In this document: one piece after another, positions 30,967 through 39,299 of the stretch
Layout: each line of letters opens with the position of its first letter
How positions within the stretch are numbered: position 1 is the stretch's first letter
Source: Duganella alba
Lineage (GTDB): Bacteria; Pseudomonadota; Gammaproteobacteria; Burkholderiales; Burkholderiaceae_D
DNA: 64,000 nt
Assembly: GCF_009674495.1 (NCBI RefSeq)
Contig: NZ_WKJN01000001.1
Coordinates: 124,001 to 188,000 of the forward strand
Direction of reading: 5' to 3'
The notes under the pieces: generated by a model
What the model saw: the letters and a program-made list of their open reading frames with translations, nothing else
Databases searched by the model: none
What the model was told of the DNA's origin: nothing
Translations under genes and position numbers: made by a program

Positions 30967-32808
30967 ATGCGCTCGACCATCCTGTCGCGCCGCGACCTGT
31001 CCTTCATGCTGTACGAATGGCTGGATGCGGAGGCGCTGACCCGGCGCGACCGCTTCCAGGACCACAACCGCGAAACCTTCGACGCGGCGCTCGATACCGC
31101 CGAGCGTCTCGCCACCGAACTGTTTGCCACGCATAACAAGAAGGCCGACAGCAACGAGCCGCATCTCGTGGACGGCAAGGTGCGGATCATCCCCGAGGTG
31201 AAGACGGCGCTGGATGCCTTTTCGCTGGCCGGCCTGATGGCGGCCGGGCAGGACTACGAACGCGGCGGCATGCAGCTGCCGGTGGTGGTCGAGAAGGCGC
31301 TGGCGGCGTATCTGACTGCGGCCAACGTCAGCACCTCGGCCTACACCTTCCTGACGATGAGCAACGCCAACACCTTGCTCAAATGCGCCACGCCGGAGCA
31401 GATCACCCGCTTCGTCAACCCGATGCTGGAAGGCCGCTATTTCGGCACCATGTGCCTGTCCGAGCCGCAGGCCGGCTCCAGCCTGTCGGACATCACGACG
31501 CGCGCCGTGCCCGATGGCGAAGGCCAGTACCGCCTGACCGGCAACAAGATGTGGATCTCGGCCGGTGAGCATGAGCTCTCTGAAAACATCATCCACCTGG
31601 TGCTGGCCAAGATTCCCGGCGAGGACGGCAAGCTGATCCCCGGCGTCAAAGGCATCTCGCTGTTCATCGTGCCGAAATTCCTGGTCAACGACGACGGCTC
31701 GCTGGGCGAGCGCAACGACATCTCGCTGGCCGGCCTGAACCACAAGATGGGCAACCGCGGCACCACCAACTGTCTGCTCAACTTTGGCGAGCAGGGCGGC
31801 GCCATCGGCTACCTGGTCGGCAAGCCGCACCACGGCCTGGCCAATATGTTCCACATGATGAACGAAGCGCGCATCGGCGTCGGCCTCGGCGCGGCGGTGC
31901 TGGGCTACACCGGCTACCTGCATGCGCTCGACTATGCGCGCAACCGCCCGCAAGGCCGTCATCCGGCGCAGAAGGACGCCTCGCAGCCGCAACTGCCGAT
32001 CATCCAGCACACCGATGTGCGGCGCATGCTGCTGGCGCAGAAGGCCTATGTCGAAGGCGGCCTCGGCCTGGTGCTGTACAGCGCCAGGCTGGTCGATGAA
32101 CAGAACAGCGCGGAAACGCCGGAAGCCCGCGAACATGCGGCGCGGCTGCTGGATTTCCTGACGCCGATCACCAAATCCTGGCCGTCGCAGTGGTGCGTGG
32201 AGGCCAACAGCCTGGCGATCCAGGTTCACGGCGGTTACGGCTATACGCGTGAATACAACGTCGAGCAGTTCTACCGCGATAACCGCTTGAACGCGATTCA
32301 CGAAGGCACGCACGGCATCCATGGCCTGGATCTGCTGGGCCGCAAGGTCACGTTGCAGGATGGCGCCTTGTTCCGTGGCTTCGGCGCCGAACTGCGCAAG
32401 ACGGTGCGCAAGGTGCGCGGCAGCGTTGGTGCGCCGGACGCGGTCGGCCCTGGCCTGGCCACCATCAGCGTCGAACTGCTGGCCCATGCGGATGCGCTAG
32501 AGCAAGCCTGGCAGGCCGTGGAAGAAGTCACGCAGAAGTTGTATGCTGTCGGCGATTTGAACAAGACGCTGGCCAACGCCAGCACCTATCTGGAAGCAGT
32601 GGGCCACGTGGTGGTGGCGTGGATCTGGTTGCAGCAGGCATTGCTGGCGGCGGCATCGCTGGTCGGCGGCGATGTGGATTTCTATCGCGGTAAATTACAG
32701 GCCTGCCGGTACTTCTTCCAGTGGGAGCTGCCCAAGGTGGGGCCGCAACTGGCGCTGCTGGCCAGCATCGACACCACCACGCTTGATATGCAGGATGCCT
32801 GGTTTTAA
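30967..32808 (+). CDS. acyl-CoA dehydrogenase, large (DmdC/ACAD C-terminal extension) type
   Basis: This is a 613-residue FAD enzyme. The N-terminal extension (MRSTILSRRDLSFMLYEWLDAE) and the extra C-terminal helical domain are typical of the long acyl-CoA dehydrogenases related to DmdC. The core has FGTMCLSEPQAGSSLSDI, GNKMWISAGEHELSEN, a middle beta domain and QVHGGYGYTREYNVEQFYRD followed by AIHEGTHGIHGLDLLGRK, where the glutamate is the likely base. It would oxidise acyl-CoA to enoyl-CoA, feeding the neighbouring hydratase and thiolase. The start five bases after the thiolase stop suggests coupling, though the ribosome site is weak. Confidence 0.92.
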   Translation: MRSTILSRRDLSFMLYEWLDAEALTRRDRFQDHNRETFDAALDTAERLATELFATHNKKADSNEPHLVDGKVRIIPEVKTALDAFSLAGLMAAGQDYERGGMQLPVVVEKALAAYLTAANVSTSAYTFLTMSNANTLLKCATPEQITRFVNPMLEGRYFGTMCLSEPQAGSSLSDITTRAVPDGEGQYRLTGNKMWISAGEHELSENIIHLVLAKIPGEDGKLIPGVKGISLFIVPKFLVNDDGSLGERNDISLAGLNHKMGNRGTTNCLLNFGEQGGAIGYLVGKPHHGLANMFHMMNEARIGVGLGAAVLGYTGYLHALDYARNRPQGRHPAQKDASQPQLPIIQHTDVRRMLLAQKAYVEGGLGLVLYSARLVDEQNSAETPEAREHAARLLDFLTPITKSWPSQWCVEANSLAIQVHGGYGYTREYNVEQFYRDNRLNAIHEGTHGIHGLDLLGRKVTLQDGALFRGFGAELRKTVRKVRGSVGAPDAVGPGLATISVELLAHADALEQAWQAVEEVTQKLYAVGDLNKTLANASTYLEAVGHVVVAWIWLQQALLAAASLVGGDVDFYRGKLQACRYFFQWELPKVGPQLALLASIDTTTLDMQDAWF

Positions 32809-32820
32809 CAGGAATTAGCA

Positions 32821-32856
32821 ATGCTCAAGCGTCGCGCTGACGACGCTGGGCGATAA
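32821..32856 (+). other. possible 11-codon leader frame with a hairpin between the acyl-CoA dehydrogenase and SDR genes
   Basis: A short frame MLKRRADDAGR with AGGA upstream ends 13 bases before the SDR start. It overlaps a stem of AGCGTCG and CGACGCT (32828-32847, loop of six). There is no T run. It may tune mRNA stability or translation of the SDR, or be chance. Confidence 0.25.
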
Positions 32857-32869
32857 AAGGAGACACAAC

Positions 32870-33649
32870 ATGCGTACCACACAAGAACTGTTTTCACTGG
32901 CCGGCAAAACCGCGCTGGTTACCGGCGGCTCGCGCGGCCTGGGCTTGCAGATGGCGCTGGCGCTGGGCGAACAGGGCGCCCGCGTCGTCGTCTCGGCCCG
33001 CAAGCAGGTCGAGCTTGACGAAGCCGTCGCCTTCCTGACCCAGCGCGGCATCAGCGCGCATTCGATCGCCGCCGACCTGTCGCAGGACGCGCAGGCCGAA
33101 GCGCTGGTCGACGCCGCCATCGCCCACCTCGGCCACATCGATATCCTGATCAACAACGCCGGCGCCAGCTGGGGCGCGCCGGCCGAGGACCATCCGGTCG
33201 AAGCCTGGGACAAGGTCATGGACCTGAACATCCGCAGCATCTTCGTGGTGTCGCAATTGGTGGGTAAACGCTCGATGATTCCGCGCCAGTCCGGCCGCAT
33301 CATCAATATCGCCTCGATCGCCGGCCTGGCCGGCAATCCGCCGGGCACCATGCAGACCATCGCCTACAACACCTCGAAAGGCGCGCTGGTCAACTTCACG
33401 CGCACGCTGGCGGGCGAGTGGGGCCGCTACGGCATCACCGTCAACGCGCTGGCGCCAGGCTTCTTCCCGTCGAAGATGACCAAGGGCCTGCTGTCCGCCA
33501 TGGGCGACCAGCTGACCGGTCACGCGCCGCTGAACCGCCTCGGCGACGACGAAGACCTGAAAGGCGCAGCCGTACTGTTCGCCTCCGACGCGGGCAAGCA
33601 CATCACCGGACAGATCCTGGCGGTGGACGGAGGCGTGTCGGCGGTATGA
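32870..33649 (+). CDS. SDR-family oxidoreductase
   Basis: This is a 259-residue classical short-chain dehydrogenase/reductase. The NAD(P) motif is TGGSRGLGLQM (about 18), the NNAGASWG segment is near 90, the serine region IINIASIAGLAG near 145, and the active-site YNTSK near 165; the C-terminus GQILAVDGGVSAV is usual for 3-oxoacyl reductases. R after GGS hints at NADP. It probably reduces or oxidises a hydroxyacyl or related alcohol within the CoA catabolism operon. AAAGGAG precedes the ATG. The stop overlaps the next start (ATGA). Confidence 0.92.
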   Translation: MRTTQELFSLAGKTALVTGGSRGLGLQMALALGEQGARVVVSARKQVELDEAVAFLTQRGISAHSIAADLSQDAQAEALVDAAIAHLGHIDILINNAGASWGAPAEDHPVEAWDKVMDLNIRSIFVVSQLVGKRSMIPRQSGRIINIASIAGLAGNPPGTMQTIAYNTSKGALVNFTRTLAGEWGRYGITVNALAPGFFPSKMTKGLLSAMGDQLTGHAPLNRLGDDEDLKGAAVLFASDAGKHITGQILAVDGGVSAV

Positions 33650-34650
33650 GTATTCCAGAGACTTATCAGCGCATCGTGCTGGCGGCCCGTCCGCGCGGCG
33701 CCGTCACGGCCGAAAACTTCCGGCTGGAGACCTTGCCGGTGCCGCAACTGGCCGACGGCCAGGTGCTGATCCGCAATCACTACCTGTCGCTGGACCCGTA
33801 CATGCGCGGCCGCATGAGCGCAGCCAAAAGCTACGCCACTTCGCAGCAACTCGACGACACCATGATCGGCGGCACCGTCGGCCAGGTGATCGCCTCGCGC
33901 AACGAGTTCTACAAGGTGGGCGAATACGTCAACGGCATGCTGGGCTGGTCCGAGATGGGCGTGTCGGACGGCGTGCTGCTGCGCAAGCTCGACACCACGC
34001 GCATTCCGCTGTCCGCCTTCCTCAGCGTGGTCGGCATGCCGGGCATGGCGGCGTGGTACGGCTTCAACCACATCATGGAAGCGGCGTCCGGTGAGACGGT
34101 GGTGATTTCGGCCGCCAGCGGCGCGGTTGGCAGCGTGGTTGGCCAACTGGCGCGCCTGCGCGGCTGCCGCGTGGTCGGCATCGCTGGTGGCGCGGAGAAG
34201 TGTGCTTACGTGGTGGAAGAACTGGGCTTCGACGCCTGCGTCGATTACAAGGCCGGCAACCTGGAGGCCGACCTGGCCGCCGCCACGCCGGACGGTGTCG
34301 ACGCCATTTTTGAAAACGTCGGCGGCGCCTGCCTCGATGCCTCGCTGGCGCGCACCAACGCCTTCGCCCGCATTGCGCTGTGCGGGCTGATCGCCGGCTA
34401 CAACGGCGCCGATATGCCGATCAAGAATTCGCGATTGCTGTTGATTAATCGCCTGACCGTGCGCGGCTTCATTATTACCGAGCACATGGAGTATTGGCAG
34501 CAGGGCTTGCAGGAACTGGCCGTGCTGGTCGCCAATCGTCAAATCAAGTTCCGCGAATCGGTGGCGGACGGCCTGGCCGCCGCACCGGAAGCGTTCATGG
34601 GCCTGCTGCAAGGGCGTAATTTTGGCAAACAACTGGTGAAGCTCATCTAA
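33646..34650 (+). CDS. NADP-dependent MDR-family oxidoreductase (CurA/YncB-like)
   Basis: This is a 334-residue zinc-free medium-chain reductase. YLSLDPYMRGRM near residue 47, GMPGMAAWYGFNHIMEA near 128, the nucleotide fold ISAASGAVGSVVGQLARLRG near 150, DAIFENVGG, and the ending VADGLAAAPEAFMGLLQGRNFGKQLV all fit the prostaglandin reductase / curcumin reductase group. Such enzymes reduce the double bond of alpha,beta-unsaturated ketones or enoyl compounds. The start overlaps the SDR stop by four bases, showing translational coupling; two bases separate it from the next SDR gene. Confidence 0.9.
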   Translation: MSIPETYQRIVLAARPRGAVTAENFRLETLPVPQLADGQVLIRNHYLSLDPYMRGRMSAAKSYATSQQLDDTMIGGTVGQVIASRNEFYKVGEYVNGMLGWSEMGVSDGVLLRKLDTTRIPLSAFLSVVGMPGMAAWYGFNHIMEAASGETVVISAASGAVGSVVGQLARLRGCRVVGIAGGAEKCAYVVEELGFDACVDYKAGNLEADLAAATPDGVDAIFENVGGACLDASLARTNAFARIALCGLIAGYNGADMPIKNSRLLLINRLTVRGFIITEHMEYWQQGLQELAVLVANRQIKFRESVADGLAAAPEAFMGLLQGRNFGKQLVKLI

Positions 34651-34652
34651 AA

Positions 34653-35573
34653 ATGAAAACATTCCGAGACAAAGTCGCCGTCATCACCGGCGGTGCAAGT
34701 GGTTTGGGTCGTCAATTCGCCAGCGTCGCGGCGCGCGAAGGCATGAAGCTGGCGCTGGCGGACGTGCAAAGCGATGCGCTGGAACGCGCACTGGAAGAAC
34801 TGCGGGCGCAGGGCGCCAGCGTCATCGGCAAGATTTGCGACGTGCGCAATTCGGAGCAGGTGCAGGCGCTGGCCGATGCTGCGGTGGCCGAGTTCGGCAC
34901 GGTGCACCTGGTGTTCAACAACGCCGGCGTCGGTTCCGGCGGTCTGATCTGGGAAAACACCGAGGCGGATTGGGAGTGGGTGATGGGCGTCAACGTCTGG
35001 GGTGTGATCCATGGCGTGCGCATCTTCACCAGGCTGATGCTGGATGCGGCCGCGAAAGATCCTTCGTTTGAAGGCCACATCGTCAACACGGCGTCGATGG
35101 CTGGCCTGCTGAATGCGCCTGCGATGGGCGTCTACAACGTCTCCAAGCATGCGGTGGTGTCGCTGTCGGAAACGCTGTACCAGGATTTGCAGCTGGTCGG
35201 CGCGCCCATCGGCGCTTCGGTGCTGTGCCCGTACTTTGTGCCGACCGGCATCAGCCAGTCGCACCGCAACCGCCCGGAAGACGTGCGCATGACCGACCGG
35301 CCAACCGCCAGCCAGATCGCGGCGCAGGTCATGACCGACAAGGCGGTATCGTCGGGCAAGGTGTCGGCCGAGGATGTGGCGGAGATCACCTTCAAGGCCA
35401 TCGCCGACGGCCAGTTCTACATCTATTCGCATCCGGACGCGCTGGCCGGCGTGCGCGAGCGCATGGAACACATCGTGGCCGGCACCAATCCGCCCGATCC
35501 CTACGCCGCCGCGCCGCAGATCCGCGAAGCGCTGCGCGCCAAAATCCAGGGCGCTTCCAAGCCGCAGGGCTGA
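34653..35573 (+). CDS. SDR-family oxidoreductase
   Basis: This is a 306-residue short-chain dehydrogenase. Motifs are TGGASGLGRQFAS (about 12), a D-V-Q pair after beta 2 (about 39, suggesting NAD), FNNAGVGSGGLIWE (about 88), HIVNTASMAGLL (about 145) and the active-site YNVSKHAVV (about 162). The C-terminal extension beyond the core (ISQSHRNRPEDVRM and ADGQFYIYSHPDALAGVRERMEH, in pieces) matches the group of 290-310-residue SDRs common in alcohol or lipid catabolism. It is the last dehydrogenase of the thiolase operon. Confidence 0.92.
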   Translation: MKTFRDKVAVITGGASGLGRQFASVAAREGMKLALADVQSDALERALEELRAQGASVIGKICDVRNSEQVQALADAAVAEFGTVHLVFNNAGVGSGGLIWENTEADWEWVMGVNVWGVIHGVRIFTRLMLDAAAKDPSFEGHIVNTASMAGLLNAPAMGVYNVSKHAVVSLSETLYQDLQLVGAPIGASVLCPYFVPTGISQSHRNRPEDVRMTDRPTASQIAAQVMTDKAVSSGKVSAEDVAEITFKAIADGQFYIYSHPDALAGVRERMEHIVAGTNPPDPYAAAPQIREALRAKIQGASKPQG

Positions 35574-35612
35574 CGTACTACAATCGTGCTTTTGCAAAAC
35601 AGGATGGCAATA

Positions 35613-36041
35613 ATGAGCAAGCACGAAATCAAGTTGGGAGACTGGGGCACCCTCAACGCGGATGCGAAGCTGATCCGCTTTGAAGTCTTCGTTGAGGAGC
35701 AGAACGTTCCGGCCGAGCTGGAGATGGACCAGATGGACGCCGTCTGCCTGCACGCGGTGGCCTACGATGCCGACGGCACGCCGATCGGCACCGGCCGCCT
35801 GCTGCCGGACGGCCACATCGGCCGCATGGCGGTGCGCAAGATCGCGCGCGGCAGCGGCGTCGGCGGCGAATTGCTGCAGGCACTGATGGCGCAGGCGCGT
35901 GCGCGTGGCGACCAGTACGTGGCCCTGAGCGCTCAGACGCACGCGGCACCGTTCTACGAGCGTCACGGCTTCGCTATCGAAGGTGAGGAGTTCTACGAAG
36001 CAGGCATCGCCCACATCAATATGCAGCGTAACTTCAGCTAA
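35613..36041 (+). CDS. GNAT-family N-acetyltransferase
   Basis: This is a 142-residue acetyltransferase of the ElaA/YjcF type. RFEVFVEEQNVPAELEMDQMD is the conserved opening, the acetyl-CoA loop is MAVRKIARGSGVGGELLQAL, and AAPFYERHGFAIEGEEFYEAGI is the usual end. I chose ATG 35613 because AGGA lies eight bases upstream; an ATG three codons earlier is possible. A TACAAT at 35579 could be its own -10. The end overlaps the convergent PLP-enzyme gene by eight bases. The substrate is unknown. Confidence 0.88.
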   Translation: MSKHEIKLGDWGTLNADAKLIRFEVFVEEQNVPAELEMDQMDAVCLHAVAYDADGTPIGTGRLLPDGHIGRMAVRKIARGSGVGGELLQALMAQARARGDQYVALSAQTHAAPFYERHGFAIEGEEFYEAGIAHINMQRNFS

Positions 36042-37347
36042 TCAGCTGCGCAATGCGTTCCAGCGCCGCCGGCACCTCGGCGGCGACATCCTGCCGCAGT
36101 CCCTCATGTACGTCGGCGATCATGCGCGCGCTCAGGCACAGGCGCAGCGCAGCGGCCGCCGCAGGCTGGCCCAGCTGATAGCGGCGGGCGCCGATGGCCG
36201 GCAACTGGAGTTGCAGATAGAGCCGGCGCGCCTCGTCGCCGTTCAGCAGCTTGCCACCGGCGCCGCGCAGCGTGAAAGGGAATACCGTCTGCACATGATC
36301 CCAGCCTGTCGCCACGCCCAGCGCCGAGCGGTCGATGGCGCTGACCGGCAATGGCGTGAAGGCAGCATGGCCGGCCAGCCCTTGCCGCACGGCGTCGGCA
36401 AAGCGGTTGACGCATTGCAGGCGCACGTCCTGCGGCACGGCGGCAAAGCGCTCCATCTCGAACAGCGCTGCTTCCCAGCGTAGCAGCAGGCCGAAGTTGG
36501 CGCGGTCGGTGTAGGCATCGACCGTGTTGGCAGCCATCGCGCGCGGCAGCAGCAGGGCGCCGCTGAAGGTCGGGCCGGTCATGAACTTGGAGCCGGTCAG
36601 CGCCAGCATGAAGCCGTGCGCCAGATAGGTCCGCAGCGTCGATGGGTCGAGACGGAACTGGCAGGCGTCCACCATCACATCCAGCAGCCCTGGCCAGCGC
36701 GCCCGCAGCGTCAGCACCGAGCCGATGGACGGCGAAATCAAGCCGGTCTTGCTGATATCCGTGAGCACCAACAGTACGCGCTGGCCGCGCTGCGCCGCCG
36801 CGTTGACGATGGCGGCGTATTCGGCGTCGACCTCGGCGGCGTCGCGCAGGCTGCCGTCCGCATGGCGCACGGCGACATGATGCGGCGCGCCCTGGCGCGG
36901 GCCGAGCAGGGCCAGTGGCACGCCGCTGCCGGTTTCGGCGCCGTCGATCAGGACCGTGCACTGCGGCTGGCGCAGGTTGACTGCCAGCATGAACAGGTCG
37001 GTGCCGGACGGCGCCAACAGCGCCATCGGGCTATCCTGCGGGTCGCAGCCGCAATATGCCAGCAGACGCTGGCGCGCGCTGGCCAGTCCGCGCCGGTAGA
37101 CGACCAACTCCGGTTCCGAGCGCAAATCGTGGGCGCAGCGGTCCCGCAGCGCCGTTGCAGCCTGATTAGCGTTTGGGGAAATATGGGAGGCGGTGACCGA
37201 TCCCAGGGAGACCAGGTCAGGATCCGGCGTGGGCCGGCAGGCATAGCGGGAACGTCCGGTGCCTGCGTCCAGCGTCAACCTGTCGTCGCCGCCGGCAATC
37301 AGCAGCTCGGCGGTGGAGGGGAGCAGGTCGGCTTCGTGGTTGATCAA
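36034..37347 (-). CDS. PLP-dependent fold-type I enzyme of unknown specificity
   Basis: This is a 437-residue protein with the fold of class V aminotransferases and cysteine desulfurases: LAPSGTDLFMLAVNL binds the phosphate end, VMVDACQFRLDP carries the aspartate that contacts the pyridine ring, and ALTGSKFMTGPTFSGALLLP carries the probable Schiff-base lysine. No desulfurase catalytic cysteine loop was found near the end, so the reaction could be a lyase or transferase. The start reads TTG and is uncertain. It begins nine bases after flaG on the same strand and is back-to-back with a PLP decarboxylase and ATP-grasp gene, suggesting one pathway. I do not know a named homologue. Confidence 0.7.
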   Translation of the reverse strand: MINHEADLLPSTAELLIAGGDDRLTLDAGTGRSRYACRPTPDPDLVSLGSVTASHISPNANQAATALRDRCAHDLRSEPELVVYRRGLASARQRLLAYCGCDPQDSPMALLAPSGTDLFMLAVNLRQPQCTVLIDGAETGSGVPLALLGPRQGAPHHVAVRHADGSLRDAAEVDAEYAAIVNAAAQRGQRVLLVLTDISKTGLISPSIGSVLTLRARWPGLLDVMVDACQFRLDPSTLRTYLAHGFMLALTGSKFMTGPTFSGALLLPRAMAANTVDAYTDRANFGLLLRWEAALFEMERFAAVPQDVRLQCVNRFADAVRQGLAGHAAFTPLPVSAIDRSALGVATGWDHVQTVFPFTLRGAGGKLLNGDEARRLYLQLQLPAIGARRYQLGQPAAAAALRLCLSARMIADVHEGLRQDVAAEVPAALERIAQLIS

Positions 37348-37356
37348 GTTGCGCTA

Positions 37357-37731
37357 CTATGCCTTGCTGTCGATGAGCAAGCCTTTCAAACTGTGGAGAT
37401 TCTTGCTTATTTCCAGCGATTGCTCTGACGGAAATTGGCGTATAACCTTCTTTGTTTCAGTATCAATGACCTTCACCACCGACAGGCCGCTGGCGTCGTC
37501 TATACTGAACTTTACCTCACTATTGTTTTCGAGGAAACGATTTATCGCGTCAACCGACTTTCTTAACTCAGTTTTACCAGGAATTCTGGACGCAGGATCG
37601 TCTTTACCGGCGACAATAGACTGTGCGGTAGCTGTATCTGCATTTTTCCCTGAGGCAGGCACGGACACCGCCGCCACCGGGGCGGTAGCAACGGGTAGCA
37701 AATCCGAACGGTTGATGCTGCTCGTGTCCAT
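37357..37731 (-). CDS. flaG: FlaG-family flagellar protein
   Basis: This is a 124-residue protein with a disordered N-terminal half and a C-terminal FlaG domain: DAINRFLENNSEVKFSIDDA then VVKVIDTETKKVIRQFPSEQSLE. FlaG proteins influence filament length and are usually encoded beside fliC and fliD. Here no flagellar gene is near, and the gene heads a two-gene unit with a PLP enzyme. Its base composition is more AT-rich than its neighbours. It is divergent from the decarboxylase gene, separated by 95 bases. Confidence 0.88.
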   Translation of the reverse strand: MDTSSINRSDLLPVATAPVAAVSVPASGKNADTATAQSIVAGKDDPASRIPGKTELRKSVDAINRFLENNSEVKFSIDDASGLSVVKVIDTETKKVIRQFPSEQSLEISKNLHSLKGLLIDSKA

Positions 37732-37826
37732 GTTGAACGGTTTCCTTCGTGTAAGTGGGGCGCCGGCCTTGGATAAATTGCCCCGCTACTGGTGATAACG
37801 GCAGGTCTGAAGAAAAATTGAGTCAC

Positions 37827-39299
37827 ATGGCAAAGAAAACGCAAGAAAATTTCGCCGGCCCCCTGGACCCGGCCGATTGGCAACAGTTCCGTGCGCAGGG
37901 CCACCGCATGCTGGACGATATGATTGACTATCTGCAAGACATTCGGCAGCGCCCGGTCTGGCAGCCGATTCCCGACGACGCCCGCGCCGCTTTCCGCAGC
38001 GGCATGCCGGCGCAGGGCAGCGATTTGGCCGAGGTGCACCAGCAGTTCATGCAGCACATCCTGCCGAATGCGATCGGCAATACCCATCCGGGCTTTTTCG
38101 GCTGGGTGCACGGCGGTGGCACGCCGGTGGGCATGCTGGCCGAGATGCTGGCGGCCGGCCTCAACGCCAACTGCGGCGGCCGCGACCACATCCCGATTGA
38201 AGTCGAACGGCAGATCGTGCGCTGGATGGCCGACCTGTTCGGCTTCCCGGCGTCCGCCTCCGGGCTGTTTGTCACCGGCAGTTCCATGGCCAATATGATC
38301 GCCTTGCTGGTGGCGCGTTTCCGCGCGCTGGGCCGCGAGGTGCGCAGCCACGGCATTCCGCCGAAACGGCAGCTGGTGGCCTATGCCTCGGCCGGCGCGC
38401 ACGGCTGCATCGCGCAGGCGATGGACCTGGCCGGCCTCGGCAGCGCCAACCTGCGCAAGATTCCGATGAACGCGCAATTCCAGATGGACGTGGTGGCGCT
38501 GGAAACCGCCATCACCGCCGACCGCCAAGCCGGCCTGCAGCCGTTCTTTGTGGCCGGCACCGCCGGCACGGTCGATGTCGGCGCGATCGACGAGCTGCCG
38601 CTGCTGGCCGCGCTGTGCGAGCGCAACGGCCTGTGGTTCCACGTCGATGGCGCGTATGGCGCGCTGGCGGCGCTGTCGCCGGCGCTGCGTCCGCTGCTGG
38701 ACGGGATCGAGCTGGCCGACTCGGTCGCCTGCGATTTCCACAAGTGGGGCCAGGTTCCCTACGATGCCGGTTTCATCCTCGTGCGCGACGGCGCCATGCA
38801 CCTGGACACCTTCGCCAGCCGCGACACCTATCTGCGCCGCGATGCGCGCGGCATGGCGGCCAACTCGCCGTGGCCGTGCGATTTCGGCCCGGACCTGTCG
38901 CGCGGCTTCCGCGCCTTGAAGACCTGGTTCACCTTCCAGGTCTTCGGCGCCGAGCGCATCGGCCAGGTCATCAATGAAACCTGCTTGCTGGCGCGCTATC
39001 TGGAAGAACACATCGCCGCCCGGCCGGAGTTGGAACTGCTGGCGCCGGTGGCCTTGAACATCGTCTGCTTCCGCTACCGCGCTGCCGGTGATATCGACGC
39101 GTTCAACGCCGCGCTGGTGGCGGACGTGCAGGAGTCCGGCATTGCCGCCCCCTCCGCTACAACCGTCCGGGGAAAACTGGCGATCCGCGTAGCCATCGTC
39201 AATCACCGCACCGGTCAACAGGATATCGACGCGCTGCTGGATGCAGTGCTGAAACTGGGCGCCGCGCGCCCGCAATTCATTACTACGGAGTCCGCATGA
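37827..39299 (+). CDS. PLP-dependent group II amino-acid decarboxylase
   Basis: This 490-residue protein resembles aromatic-L-amino-acid / diaminobutyrate-type decarboxylases. NTHPGFFGWVHGGGTPVG is the substrate-side loop, FGFPASASGLFVTGSSMAN binds PLP phosphate, WFHVDGAYGALAALSP carries the ring aspartate and VACDFHKWGQVPYDAG the Schiff-base lysine. The ending GKLAIRVAIVNHRT is typical. It would release carbon dioxide from an amino acid, giving an amine. The exact substrate cannot be told. The start at 37827 follows flaG divergently. The stop overlaps the ATG of the ATP-grasp gene (ATGA), so the two products are made together. Confidence 0.88.
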   Translation: MAKKTQENFAGPLDPADWQQFRAQGHRMLDDMIDYLQDIRQRPVWQPIPDDARAAFRSGMPAQGSDLAEVHQQFMQHILPNAIGNTHPGFFGWVHGGGTPVGMLAEMLAAGLNANCGGRDHIPIEVERQIVRWMADLFGFPASASGLFVTGSSMANMIALLVARFRALGREVRSHGIPPKRQLVAYASAGAHGCIAQAMDLAGLGSANLRKIPMNAQFQMDVVALETAITADRQAGLQPFFVAGTAGTVDVGAIDELPLLAALCERNGLWFHVDGAYGALAALSPALRPLLDGIELADSVACDFHKWGQVPYDAGFILVRDGAMHLDTFASRDTYLRRDARGMAANSPWPCDFGPDLSRGFRALKTWFTFQVFGAERIGQVINETCLLARYLEEHIAARPELELLAPVALNIVCFRYRAAGDIDAFNAALVADVQESGIAAPSATTVRGKLAIRVAIVNHRTGQQDIDALLDAVLKLGAARPQFITTESA

